A DNA stretch of 64,000 bases from contig JAUIII010000002.1 of NCBI GenBank assembly GCA_030431855.1, positions 1 to 64,000 of the forward strand, given 5' to 3'. Numbering within the stretch: the first letter of the stretch is position 1; every line of letters begins with the position of its first letter. Shown here in pieces: positions 26,825 to 36,161 of the stretch. Below the pieces are notes generated by a model. That model was given only the letters and a program-made list of their open reading frames with translations, did no database searches and had not been told where the DNA came from. Source of the DNA: a bacterium. Its GTDB lineage: Bacteria > Patescibacteriota > Saccharimonadia > Saccharimonadales > Saccharimonadaceae. A program made the position numbers and the translations under genes.

Positions 26825-27924
26825 CTCTTCAGCGGCATAATTATATGCTTATAGTTTGGTGATTTGGTGTGATCAGTGAGAATACACGGGGCAAGTTTAC
26901 CAGAGAATTCGAATTTTACCACCTCGCTATCCATTACAGACAGTGCTTCGGTAAGGTATTTAGAGTTTAGGCTCACCGAGCCGCTATTACCACCTAATTC
27001 CACCTCTGCCTCTGAGGTATTTTCGCCAACTTCAGTTGCAACAGAATGAACAGAAACAGTACTTTTATCTGAATCGACTGTTATGGTAATGCCACCACCT
27101 GATTCACGGGCAAACAAACCGGCAATTTTGGTAATTCGCGCAAACTCTGATTCATGAATTGCAAAGTACGTCTCTGTTTTAGCAGGGATGAGCTGGCGGT
27201 AATCCGGAAAGTTTCCGTCGATAAGCCTACTGGTTACTTCGACACTATCGAATAGAAAGGTGACTTGTGTTTCGTCAAAAAGCATCTGTATTTCTGTAGT
27301 GTCGTCTTTTATTGTGCGCAAAACCTCCTGGAGAGTCGCTGTTGGCGTAATCGCTTTTAGATCGCTGCTTGTTTTGGTTATCTTTTTCTCAGCCAACCGA
27401 TAGCCGTCTGTTGCTGCACAGTATAGTGAACTGTCGTATGAATGCCAAAACACACCCGTTAGAACTGGCCGCGTACTGTCGCTACTGGCAGCGATAATTG
27501 TTTGTGAGACAGCGCTTTTAAAATCTTGGGTTGTAAGTGTATAGGAAACAGCTTCTTTTTTGTTCACAGAGGGTAGTTCAGGAAACTCATCATCGACAGT
27601 TCCGTTTATTGTAGAGGTGTATTTACCTGAAGATATATACACTTGATTGTTTTTTACTTTCAAGTGGATGGTTTCTTTTGGTAAGTTTTGAACAAACTCA
27701 CTGATAAGTTTCGCTGGTATAGTAATTGATCCTGGTTTTATCACTTTTGCTCCAACATGGTGCGTTGCTGCCATTTCTAGGTTCGTACTGGCTACTATAA
27801 GTTGTGTTTTGTCTGCTCTTAGTAATATATTCCCTAGGATAGGTAACCCGGTCCTGCTACTCGCGACTCTACTGACACACGATAGCGCAAAGGTTAGTTT
27901 TTCTTGAGTGACTTCTAGTTCCAT
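26821..27924 (-). CDS. dnaN: DNA polymerase III beta subunit (sliding clamp)
   Basis: MELEVTQEKLTFALSCVSRVASSRTGLPILGNILLRAD...YKHIIMPLK; adjacent to dnaA. Confidence 0.97.
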   Translation of the reverse strand: MELEVTQEKLTFALSCVSRVASSRTGLPILGNILLRADKTQLIVASTNLEMAATHHVGAKVIKPGSITIPAKLISEFVQNLPKETIHLKVKNNQVYISSGKYTSTINGTVDDEFPELPSVNKKEAVSYTLTTQDFKSAVSQTIIAASSDSTRPVLTGVFWHSYDSSLYCAATDGYRLAEKKITKTSSDLKAITPTATLQEVLRTIKDDTTEIQMLFDETQVTFLFDSVEVTSRLIDGNFPDYRQLIPAKTETYFAIHESEFARITKIAGLFARESGGGITITVDSDKSTVSVHSVATEVGENTSEAEVELGGNSGSVSLNSKYLTEALSVMDSEVVKFEFSGKLAPCILTDHTKSPNYKHIIMPLKS

Positions 27925-27981
27925 ATTTATACCAATCCTTTTTCATTCTTTCTAGTAATAATAGGCAGTGTGGATATGTGT

Positions 27982-28021
27982 AAAAACACCTCACCTAACA
28001 GGGTAGCTAGCGGGTGTTTTT
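27982..28021 (-). terminator. hairpin terminator between dnaA and dnaN
   Basis: AAAAACACC...GGGTGTTTTT. Confidence 0.6.
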
Positions 28022-28182
28022 GCTGTGTAAAGCGTTGTGGGCGAGTGGTGGCGATAGTGGGGAGAACACAAAACTTGTTCACAAAACTAAACCCCTTCGT
28101 ATGAGAAAAACTGAAACCTGTGAACTGTTTTTCACAAGACAACCCCACACGAGACCACAACAAATGCTCAGTTTTTCCACAA

Positions 28183-29529
28183 CTACACATACAACTTCTC
28201 CCGAATACTTGCCACCTGTTCACGCAGTAGCATGTCGAGCTTTACTGCACGTTCTATTTTTTCAACAGAGTGAATGGCGGTTGTGTGATCTTTCCTGCCA
28301 AGCTCTTGGGCAATCTTAGGAAAACTCAAGTGCAACTCGCTCCGTAGAAGATACATCGCCACTTGCCTAGGGGTAACAATATGCTTGTCCCGCTTCTCGC
28401 TACATATCTCGACAGGGGTTATTTGAAAATGTCGAGCTGTTTTATCAATAATCTGTTTCGGACTAATATGTTGTGGCCGACTTTGACGGATATTACCTAT
28501 AAGTCCCTCAACAGTACCAATATCAGGCTCAATCCCGCGCATTTCACAGTAAGCAAGAAGCTGGTTAAGGGCGCCTTCAAGTTCGCGAATATTCGACTTT
28601 ATATTGTTTGCTAAATACTCAATCACATCGCGCCCAAGCTCGACATCAGTCATGGCAGCTTTTGCCTCAACAATCGCGCAACGAGTTTCAAAGTCGGGCA
28701 TCTGTATATCAATAGACATGCCCCACTCAAAACGGCTACGTAAACGCTCCGTCAGTGTTGGTATACTTCGAGGAGGCTTATCGCTAGAGATAATGATTTG
28801 TTTGTTGGCCTGGTGAAGGGCGTTAAATGTGTGAAAAAACTCCTCCTGAGTCTTCTCTTTGCCTGCGATAAATTGCATATCGTCAACTATCAACACATCA
28901 ACATTACGGTATTTATCAGCGAAGCCTTTTTTCTTGAAGCGGATACTTTCTAGGAAATCGTTTACAAACGTCTCTGAACTAATATATAGCACCGATTTTT
29001 CTGGATTGGCGCGAAGAATTTCGTTGCCCACGGCTTGTATAAGGTGGGTTTTACCAAGGCCAACGCCGCCATACAGAAACAAGGGATTGTATTTCGTACC
29101 AATGTTTTTCGACACAGCTTGGCATGCGGTATATGCTAGGTCGTTACTAGAGCCAACAATGAACGACTCAAAGGTATAGCGGGGGTTAAGGGAAGATCCT
29201 GGCTGTGAACTTCTTTTCGGCTTCGCAACCGCGATGGGTTGTTGCTGAACCGTAGTTTCACGAGATACGGTTTGCTTCTGCGCGCCAGTACTTTGAACGA
29301 TAAATCGAATATTTTTTGGTGTTACACCTTGTTTTTTAAGAATATCGCGAACTTGGTCGTTGAACTTTACCTCAAATTGACGCTTGGCAAAAATATTTGC
29401 CACAGAGACAACCAGTTCTTCATCACTTAACTCAACCAGCTCGGTATTTTTAAACCACGTGAGGTAGGTAGCGCGCGAGACAGATAGCTCGACCTCATCC
29501 AAGACAGATTGCCACACGGCACGACTCAT
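28183..29529 (-). CDS. dnaA: chromosomal replication initiator DnaA
   Basis: Walker A LYGGVGLGKTHL; VDVLIVDDMQFIAGKEKTQEEFFHTFN; C-terminal GRKDHTTAIHSVEKI. Confidence 0.98.
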   Translation of the reverse strand: MSRAVWQSVLDEVELSVSRATYLTWFKNTELVELSDEELVVSVANIFAKRQFEVKFNDQVRDILKKQGVTPKNIRFIVQSTGAQKQTVSRETTVQQQPIAVAKPKRSSQPGSSLNPRYTFESFIVGSSNDLAYTACQAVSKNIGTKYNPLFLYGGVGLGKTHLIQAVGNEILRANPEKSVLYISSETFVNDFLESIRFKKKGFADKYRNVDVLIVDDMQFIAGKEKTQEEFFHTFNALHQANKQIIISSDKPPRSIPTLTERLRSRFEWGMSIDIQMPDFETRCAIVEAKAAMTDVELGRDVIEYLANNIKSNIRELEGALNQLLAYCEMRGIEPDIGTVEGLIGNIRQSRPQHISPKQIIDKTARHFQITPVEICSEKRDKHIVTPRQVAMYLLRSELHLSFPKIAQELGRKDHTTAIHSVEKIERAVKLDMLLREQVASIREKLYV

Positions 29530-29800
29530 TCACTACCCCCGCTCAAGAAACCGAGCAAGCTTATATTTGTAACTAATGTAATTGTAGCGAACAAAAAAGT
29601 TTTCCACAAGCAGAAGTAGATTAAAGCCACGAAGCTACCAAAAGAGGTGATTTTTCCACACGTAACCACTAACACCTTTTAATTTGTGGATAAATAGCTA
29701 GCATTTGTGCAAAAGTATAATTACCGCACAATAATCACTCGCCGCACGCAAGGCGCCCCTTCTTGAAAAAACTCTTATTTTCTGGTAAACTTACACAGAT
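29530..29800. other. candidate replication origin region (DnaA boxes)
   Basis: TGTGGATAA at 29685-29693 (consensus), TTTTCCACA at 29600-29608 and 29652-29660; between dnaA and rpmH. Confidence 0.7.
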
Positions 29801-29938
29801 ATGCCAAAAAGAACTCACCAACCACACAAGCGCCATCGTGCTCGTACGCACGGTTTTCGTGCGCGCGTTGCATCGAAGGCTGGACGTGCGGTATTGAAGC
29901 GTCGTCGCGCCAAAGGTCGCGCCCGGCTTGCGCTATAG
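29801..29938 (+). CDS. rpmH: 50S ribosomal protein L34
   Basis: [45 protein letters not shown]; absent from the ORF track because it is 45 aa. Confidence 0.97.
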   Translation: MPKRTHQPHKRHRARTHGFRARVASKAGRAVLKRRRAKGRARLAL

Positions 29939-29943
29939 AACAA

Positions 29944-29970
29944 CACCGCGCCAAATAGGCGCGGTCGTTT
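29944..29970 (+). terminator. rho-independent terminator
   Basis: ACCGCGCCAAATAGGCGCGGTCGTTTT. Confidence 0.7.
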
Positions 29971-29982
29971 TATAATAAGTAC

Positions 29983-30333
29983 ATGCTCTCATACAACCAT
30001 CGATTCCATGGACACAACAGCCTCCGATACGTGTATAAGAATGGACGTACACAGAGAACCACAGAGGCTTCTTTGCGATATATTGAAAACCCAAAACGAA
30101 AACATACACGGATTGCTGTGGTTGTGAGTAAAAAGGTTTCCAAATCTGCAGTGACACGAAACAGAATTCGACGCCGAGTGTATGAACTGTTTCGCCGCGA
30201 ACTAGTCTCACTACAAAATCGCCACGACATAGTAGTGACGGTTGTTGCGCCGACTTTCGCAACAATGCCGCCAGACGAGCTTGAGGCTGTGATGACAAAC
30301 ATGCTTCGTTCGGCGAAACTCTATAAAACCTAA
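29983..30333 (+). CDS. rnpA: ribonuclease P protein component
   Basis: RIAVVVSKKVSKSAVTRNRIRRRVYELFR; between rpmH and yidC. Confidence 0.94.
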   Translation: MLSYNHRFHGHNSLRYVYKNGRTQRTTEASLRYIENPKRKHTRIAVVVSKKVSKSAVTRNRIRRRVYELFRRELVSLQNRHDIVVTVVAPTFATMPPDELEAVMTNMLRSAKLYKT

Positions 30334-30386
30334 GATGAAACTGGTATACTATGTAGAGTAATAGCTAGTGGAGTCTACTATCTGCC

Positions 30387-31343
30387 GTGAATATTTTTGA
30401 TCTTTTAGTTGTACAACCAATCTTTAACCTTCTCTTAGGGTTATACGCCATCATTCCAGGACACGACTTTGGTATTGCCATTATTGTGTTTACTATTATT
30501 GTACGTTTTGCCCTGTACCCGCTGACTCGAAGCATGCTGCACCAATCGCGTGCCATGAGAAAACTGCAACCAAAGCTTGCTCAGATTAAAAAAGAGTCGA
30601 AGGGCAACAAGCAGCAGGAAAGTATGCGAATGATGGAGCTGTATAAAGAGCATGGCGTTAGTCCGTTTCGCTCGATCGGCATTTTGCTGATCCAACTACC
30701 TATTTTTATCGCCCTGTACCATGTTATTCAGATATTTACGCAGCACCGTGACGAAATTCAAAAGTTTACATACGACTTTCTAGAGAATTTTGGCCCAATC
30801 GCAGAGCTCATAAAAGACCCACAAAGCTTCAATGAAAAGCTGTTTGGTGTAGTAGATTTAACCAAAACAGCATTTTCTAACGGAAGCGTAGAGATATTCC
30901 TGGTACTGCTGGCGGTAGTTGCTGCATATACGCAGTACATTATGTCGAAGCAAGTTTCTCCACAAAATCAATCAAAGCGCCGACTGCGTGACATTATGGC
31001 AGAGGCTGCCGAAGGAAAGCAGGCTGACCAATCAGAAATGAACGCGGTGGTAATGGGAAAAATGACAAAAATCTTACCGTTTTTCATGTTCGTTATTATG
31101 ATAAGCGTCCCGGGCGCGTTGGCGCTTTACTACGCCGTCTCTAACCTCGTAGCTGTTGGACAGCAGGCGTATTTACTAAAGCAAGACGAAGAAGAACTAG
31201 AAGAAATTGCAGAAGAGAAACCAGCTAGGCAAACTCAGCCAAGTAAAAAAGCCAAGAAGGCGCCACGGCCAAAATCACGCAAATCCGAAACGAACGTCGT
31301 TCGCATTGTTGCAAAAGACAGTCGGAGTAAAAAGAGGAGATAA
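30387..31343 (+). CDS. yidC: membrane protein insertase YidC/Oxa1
   Basis: GIAIIVFTIIVRFALYPLTRSMLHQSRAMRKLQPKLAQIKKESKGNKQ; GTG start. Confidence 0.95.
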   Translation: MNIFDLLVVQPIFNLLLGLYAIIPGHDFGIAIIVFTIIVRFALYPLTRSMLHQSRAMRKLQPKLAQIKKESKGNKQQESMRMMELYKEHGVSPFRSIGILLIQLPIFIALYHVIQIFTQHRDEIQKFTYDFLENFGPIAELIKDPQSFNEKLFGVVDLTKTAFSNGSVEIFLVLLAVVAAYTQYIMSKQVSPQNQSKRRLRDIMAEAAEGKQADQSEMNAVVMGKMTKILPFFMFVIMISVPGALALYYAVSNLVAVGQQAYLLKQDEEELEEIAEEKPARQTQPSKKAKKAPRPKSRKSETNVVRIVAKDSRSKKRR

Positions 31344-31345
31344 TT

Positions 31346-31807
31346 ATGGATCAAACAGCATCCCTAGAGTTCGCACAAAAGTACCTAGAAGACCTACTGA
31401 GTTTCTATGGTGTCAATGTTTCAGTTGACGCTTCGATCAGCGATGACGTTATTGAATTGTCTGTACCCTCAACCGATGACAACAGCATACTTATCGGCCG
31501 TGGCGCAGAGACACTGCGCGGCATGCAGTACGTCATTTCTACGACCCTGCGAAATCAAAATGCAGCTGTTGTAAGAGTAAATATCGACATTGCGGATTAT
31601 AAAAAACAGCGCGCAGAAAAGCTAGCCGAAAAAGCACGAGGCTGGATAGAGCAGGTACGTGAGACTGGTGACTCACATGTAGCAAGTATAAATGCTGCAG
31701 ATCGTCGGGTGGTCCATAAAGTCGCATCCGAATACGATGATATCGAAACCTTCTCAGAGGGCGAAGGGAGAGATCGTCGTATTATTATTGCCCAGAAATC
31801 TTCGTAA
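31346..31807 (+). CDS. jag: Jag/KhpB-like RNA-binding protein
   Basis: IGRGAETLRGMQYVISTTLRNQ...DRRVVHKVASEYDDIETFSEGEGRDRRIII. Confidence 0.9.
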   Translation: MDQTASLEFAQKYLEDLLSFYGVNVSVDASISDDVIELSVPSTDDNSILIGRGAETLRGMQYVISTTLRNQNAAVVRVNIDIADYKKQRAEKLAEKARGWIEQVRETGDSHVASINAADRRVVHKVASEYDDIETFSEGEGRDRRIIIAQKSS

Positions 31808-32720
31808 TTTTCTTATAGCTCGTTGCCACAAGATAGAATAGTACATCCACGACAGCAGACCACAACCTGCTAAATACAGTAATGGCGAGCGCTATTTCTT
31901 TTGGCATAATAATACTCAGCAGTACGAGCTGCACACCGTCTCTTACACCAAGACCGCTTGGGACAAAGGGTGTTGCCATACCAAGCGCTCCAGCCAGTGT
32001 GAAGCTACCAACTATATACCAAAACGATTCGGGGCCAACAGCGGGGTATATAGCTATGGTAAGGAAATAGTAGGAGCTTCCGGCGACCACTGCGCCTGCA
32101 CTATAAAGCAGAAACGATCGCAGGGTTGCGCGCATATTGGAGTGCAGCTCCGCAAAGGCTTCCTTGCCTCGAATGAATCGATATGTTTTTCTCAGAATAA
32201 AGTTAAACAACGGTGGATAGAGGGCGGCAACCAATAATACGGCCAACACCACCATCGCGAGCTTCGCGTCCGAGGAGATAACATCCAACCTCGGGTCAAA
32301 GGCAAGTATAACAAGAGATACAGCAATGCTTGCGACAACTTGTACGCCACCTTCGAGAATCGAAGAAACAGTCAAACGACTCTTCGAGATACCAAGCTTG
32401 TTTGCCATGTAGACCTTGCCGGCAATCCAGGCGACGGTACCAGGGATATATCGAGCCATCCATGCTTTCGCGTACACATTCGCGAGCTCATAAAATTTTG
32501 GCAATTCTTTTGCGCCAAGATCACGCAAGATGAACCGCCACACCAACACGCCCCAGTAGCGGAAAGCAAGTGAGAGCAGGGTGGCTACCGCCAGCAGGGA
32601 CCATGAAAGCTCGAGACTAGACAGCTGTGCATAGTCAATATCGCGAAGGTAGACGACGAAAAAAGCGACGATAAGAGCAATAAAAATAATGGTGCCAACA
32701 CGTTTGTAGCGACTATTCAT
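31785..32720 (-). CDS. lysylphosphatidylglycerol synthase TM (AglD-like) family protein
   Basis: Multi-TM; YAKAWMARYIPGTVAWIAGKVYM...PFVPSGLGVRDGVQLVLL. Confidence 0.8.
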   Translation of the reverse strand: MNSRYKRVGTIIFIALIVAFFVVYLRDIDYAQLSSLELSWSLLAVATLLSLAFRYWGVLVWRFILRDLGAKELPKFYELANVYAKAWMARYIPGTVAWIAGKVYMANKLGISKSRLTVSSILEGGVQVVASIAVSLVILAFDPRLDVISSDAKLAMVVLAVLLVAALYPPLFNFILRKTYRFIRGKEAFAELHSNMRATLRSFLLYSAGAVVAGSSYYFLTIAIYPAVGPESFWYIVGSFTLAGALGMATPFVPSGLGVRDGVQLVLLSIIMPKEIALAITVFSRLWSAVVDVLFYLVATSYKKITKISGQ

Positions 32721-33948
32721 GTCTCATAACCTCCTGAAATGTCGTCACTACTTGGTCGCGCAGTACACCGGTAGAAGCAGAAATGCTCTTGCGTATAGAC
32801 GATTGTTTCTTTACAACTTCGCGAACCATGGTATCTAATCGGGTTACAAAGCCATCTTCAAGCGTCGTTTCAATCGGAAGGGCATACACACTCTGTTGTA
32901 TCTGATCAAAAAACACTCTCCCTTTGTCGACGTAGTACAAAGTAATCGAGGGTACACCAGCACTTACAGCGATGATAGTTGAATGTAGGCGGAAGCCAAT
33001 CATGGTCTTTGCTTTAGCCATTGTTGCGCGTATGTCTGCTGGTGACAGGATGTCTTTATCGAGTACGGCAGATTTCTGTGACGGGTTTACATATGCCGCT
33101 AATGTTTGGCATAGTGCACTGTCGCCTTCGCTCATATGCATAGGTACAAATAATACATTTGTTTTCTGTTTTCTGCTTATCTCGCGAACCATCTTGCCTA
33201 GCTGCCCAACATATTGTTCATATTGCGGGCTTTTCGTCTCGTACGATTTTCCTACCAGCTCGAATAACCGTTTTCGGTACGCAAACGGTAATATACCCGA
33301 CTGTTTGTAGTGAAACCAGTCACGCGGACCGATACAAATAAAATTTTCTAAGAACGATTTATCAATGGCGAACTCGGCAGAGAGGGTTGCACGAAGATCG
33401 GCGCTCATTGGCTGTGGCGTAGGCAGCACGGCGGGATCCGAGGCCCAGCGAAGTGTATCCTCGTTTGCGCCCCATTGAACGAGTTTTTCGTACGACTCTT
33501 CATCGCGAACAATAAAGCCCTTGCATCTGTTCACGAGGTAGACTATCAACCGTTTACTGCTCGTAGATTTGGTTGGCCCAATACCTTGATACATCCCAAA
33601 CAGTGAGCTGTTCGACAGCCTAACAGCAGTCATTTTCACTGTCCAGTACCATAGTGAAGCCTTGTTTGTGTAGTCTTTAAGAAGTTCTCCGCCCCCCCAT
33701 AGCACAATATCATTGCTGCGCGCGGCACGACACAACCGCAACAGTTGCCACGGACTAAGCGACTGAAAGTCCATATCAAGAAAATTAATACCAAACCACT
33801 TGGCGTCGCGCTTGGGTGACTGAGAAATGCCTGTTATCGTTGCGTCGGGGAATTGTGATCGAATAAGCTCAATGTTACCTTCGGCAATAGCTCTGTCGCC
33901 GCGATTGCGAGATAAGTCGCTGTTGATTAGTAAAATCTTTTTACCCAT
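32713..33948 (-). CDS. polysaccharide pyruvyl transferase family protein
   Basis: NRGDRAIAEGNIELIRSQFP...GGGELLKDY...TMIGFRLHSTIIAVSAGVPSITLYY. Confidence 0.85.
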   Translation of the reverse strand: MGKKILLINSDLSRNRGDRAIAEGNIELIRSQFPDATITGISQSPKRDAKWFGINFLDMDFQSLSPWQLLRLCRAARSNDIVLWGGGELLKDYTNKASLWYWTVKMTAVRLSNSSLFGMYQGIGPTKSTSSKRLIVYLVNRCKGFIVRDEESYEKLVQWGANEDTLRWASDPAVLPTPQPMSADLRATLSAEFAIDKSFLENFICIGPRDWFHYKQSGILPFAYRKRLFELVGKSYETKSPQYEQYVGQLGKMVREISRKQKTNVLFVPMHMSEGDSALCQTLAAYVNPSQKSAVLDKDILSPADIRATMAKAKTMIGFRLHSTIIAVSAGVPSITLYYVDKGRVFFDQIQQSVYALPIETTLEDGFVTRLDTMVREVVKKQSSIRKSISASTGVLRDQVVTTFQEVMRHE

Positions 33949-35176
33949 GCACAGCCTCTTTTAGCAGAAAGTCGATATGCTGCCGGGCAATGACAGGCCA
34001 TGAATACAGCTGTGCGGTAGCATGCGCGGCTTTTGTCATAGCTTCACGCTGCTTCGTAGACAATGCAAACGCCTCTTCGAGCGCCTGCGTTAGGGCGTCA
34101 CTGTCTTTTTGAGGCACCAACAAACCGTCTTTGCCGTGCGTCAAAATGCCATCCGCGCCACTTTCATTGGTCGCGATACACACCTTCGAATGGGCAAGTC
34201 CCTCAAGCAATGACACTGGTAATCCTTCGACATCACCATCGTCGGTTATGATAGACGGCACGATATAGATGTTGGCAGACTGTATCAGCTGCTCTTTCTC
34301 TTTTCCAGTCACATAGCCATGAAACGTGACCGATGAACCAATGCCCAAGTCACTTACCTGTTGCTTTAGGCTATCCGCCATCAGACCATCGCCGCCAATA
34401 TGCAGCTGGAGGTCGGGGTTATTTTTTGCCAGCGTCGCAAAGGCAGGTAGTAGATACTGAATGCCCTTTTTCTCAACGAGTCTGCCGATGAATACAATGC
34501 GCGTGCCTTTACTATTTACCGTCGGCAGCTTTTCAGGAAGTTCAACGCCCATGGGAATAATGCGTGACCGTTGCCTCAAAGCAGACCACTCGCTTGGCGA
34601 GAAAAACACCTCGAGTTTATGCATTGAACGTTCGCTCACTGCCGTGAATGCGTCTGCCTTTCGAGTCGCCCAGCGCACAATGTATGTTCCGACAAGAGGT
34701 ATTTTGTGCCATACGTCCACGTCAGACGCATGGGTGGTGAATACGAAGGGAGCTCGTCGAACAAATAGGGCCGCACACCGCGCCACCACCGCCTGAGGCG
34801 TAAACCAGTGTGCGTAGATAACATCTGGCTTGAAGCGTGCCGTATGCCACACCACTGAAACGAATTCACCAACAAACAAAAATGGAATGAGGGCATAGTT
34901 GAGCGGGTTTGCTTTTAGAGCAGATAAAATACCGCCCACACCAGCAAGACGTTCAAAACGAAACGGCCAGAAGTAGTGAAAGCGATATTCTTCGTATGCG
35001 GTGTGCTTTGTGTACGAGGTTGTGTTTGATCGCTTGTCGTGAGGTGCGAGGACGCGAAACTCTAGGGAAGAATCAACATCTTTCATGGCTCGTACCTGGT
35101 CTTTTACAAATGCAGGTATGTGATCAGCATCAGATGCTGGCATCGTAGAGGTAATGACGAGTACGCGCCGCGTCAT
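33941..35176 (-). CDS. glycosyltransferase family 4
   Basis: RIVFIGRLVEKKGIQYLLPAFATL...IVPSIITDDGDVEGLPVSLLEGLAH. Confidence 0.9.
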   Translation of the reverse strand: MTRRVLVITSTMPASDADHIPAFVKDQVRAMKDVDSSLEFRVLAPHDKRSNTTSYTKHTAYEEYRFHYFWPFRFERLAGVGGILSALKANPLNYALIPFLFVGEFVSVVWHTARFKPDVIYAHWFTPQAVVARCAALFVRRAPFVFTTHASDVDVWHKIPLVGTYIVRWATRKADAFTAVSERSMHKLEVFFSPSEWSALRQRSRIIPMGVELPEKLPTVNSKGTRIVFIGRLVEKKGIQYLLPAFATLAKNNPDLQLHIGGDGLMADSLKQQVSDLGIGSSVTFHGYVTGKEKEQLIQSANIYIVPSIITDDGDVEGLPVSLLEGLAHSKVCIATNESGADGILTHGKDGLLVPQKDSDALTQALEEAFALSTKQREAMTKAAHATAQLYSWPVIARQHIDFLLKEAVHG

Positions 35177-36117
35177 TTTTGCTTGTACTGTACTTCCTTT
35201 ATGCGCTCCAGCAAGTCTTCCAGTAGTATTCGGTTGGTCTTTTGTAAATCGGCTATTACCAGTAACGCGAATGACAGCATGGCGCCGAGCAGCATGGCGG
35301 TACCAAAGATAAGCGACTGAATGTGGCCGTTACCTTGGCCCACGATAACAAAGTAGAAAAACCTAAGGAATGGTACTGCCGCCGCGACTGAAAATACGAT
35401 CCCCAGTGAAACAAAAATCGCATGTGGTTTGTACATTACGTAGTTGCGCAGTATGGCTTGGCCAGACTTAGCCATATGCTGCCAGATATTGTTAAACAGT
35501 CGTGATTCACGAGTCTTTTTATTGGTCGTAATAGGGATGCTTACAATCTTTAGCCGTTTGTGCCCAGCTTGAATGATAGTTTCCATGGCGTAGCTAAATT
35601 GCGTCACGATGTTGAGCCGATACAAAGAGTAGCGCGAATAGGCACGAAAGCCGCTTGGAGCATCAGGCAGGTCCGTATTGCCGGCTTGGTTGACTACCCA
35701 GCTACCAAACCGTTGCATGATTTTTTTGAATCCAGAGAAGTGAGCAATCTTGCTTGTCTGTCGATCGCCAATAACGATATCTGCCTCACCTTTGATGATT
35801 GGCTGCACGAGGTCGGCGATACGCTCTTGAGGGTATTGATTGTCACCATCTGTGTGCACGACAATATCTGCTCCATGCTTTAGAGCGTAGTCGACGCCAT
35901 CACGAAAGCCTCGCGCAAGGCCCATAGTTTTTGTGTGGTGAACAAAATGACGTACGCCAAGTTTTTTGGCCACCTCTACCGTTTTGTCGGTACAGCCATC
36001 GTCTATTATCAGCCATTCAACCTGATCAACGTAAGGTATTTTCTTGGGCATTTTTTCAAATACCAATGGTAGGGTCTCGGCTTCATTTAGGCAAGAAATT
36101 TGTATAAATACTTTCAT
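35173..36117 (-). CDS. glycosyltransferase family 2 with C-terminal TMs
   Basis: IDDGCTDKTVEVAKKLG...HTDGDNQYPQERI. Confidence 0.9.
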   Translation of the reverse strand: MKVFIQISCLNEAETLPLVFEKMPKKIPYVDQVEWLIIDDGCTDKTVEVAKKLGVRHFVHHTKTMGLARGFRDGVDYALKHGADIVVHTDGDNQYPQERIADLVQPIIKGEADIVIGDRQTSKIAHFSGFKKIMQRFGSWVVNQAGNTDLPDAPSGFRAYSRYSLYRLNIVTQFSYAMETIIQAGHKRLKIVSIPITTNKKTRESRLFNNIWQHMAKSGQAILRNYVMYKPHAIFVSLGIVFSVAAAVPFLRFFYFVIVGQGNGHIQSLIFGTAMLLGAMLSFALLVIADLQKTNRILLEDLLERIKEVQYKQK

Positions 36118-36161
36118 TGGTGCTCCACGGCTAGGTTACTTTTCTATTATATCATCAGGGG

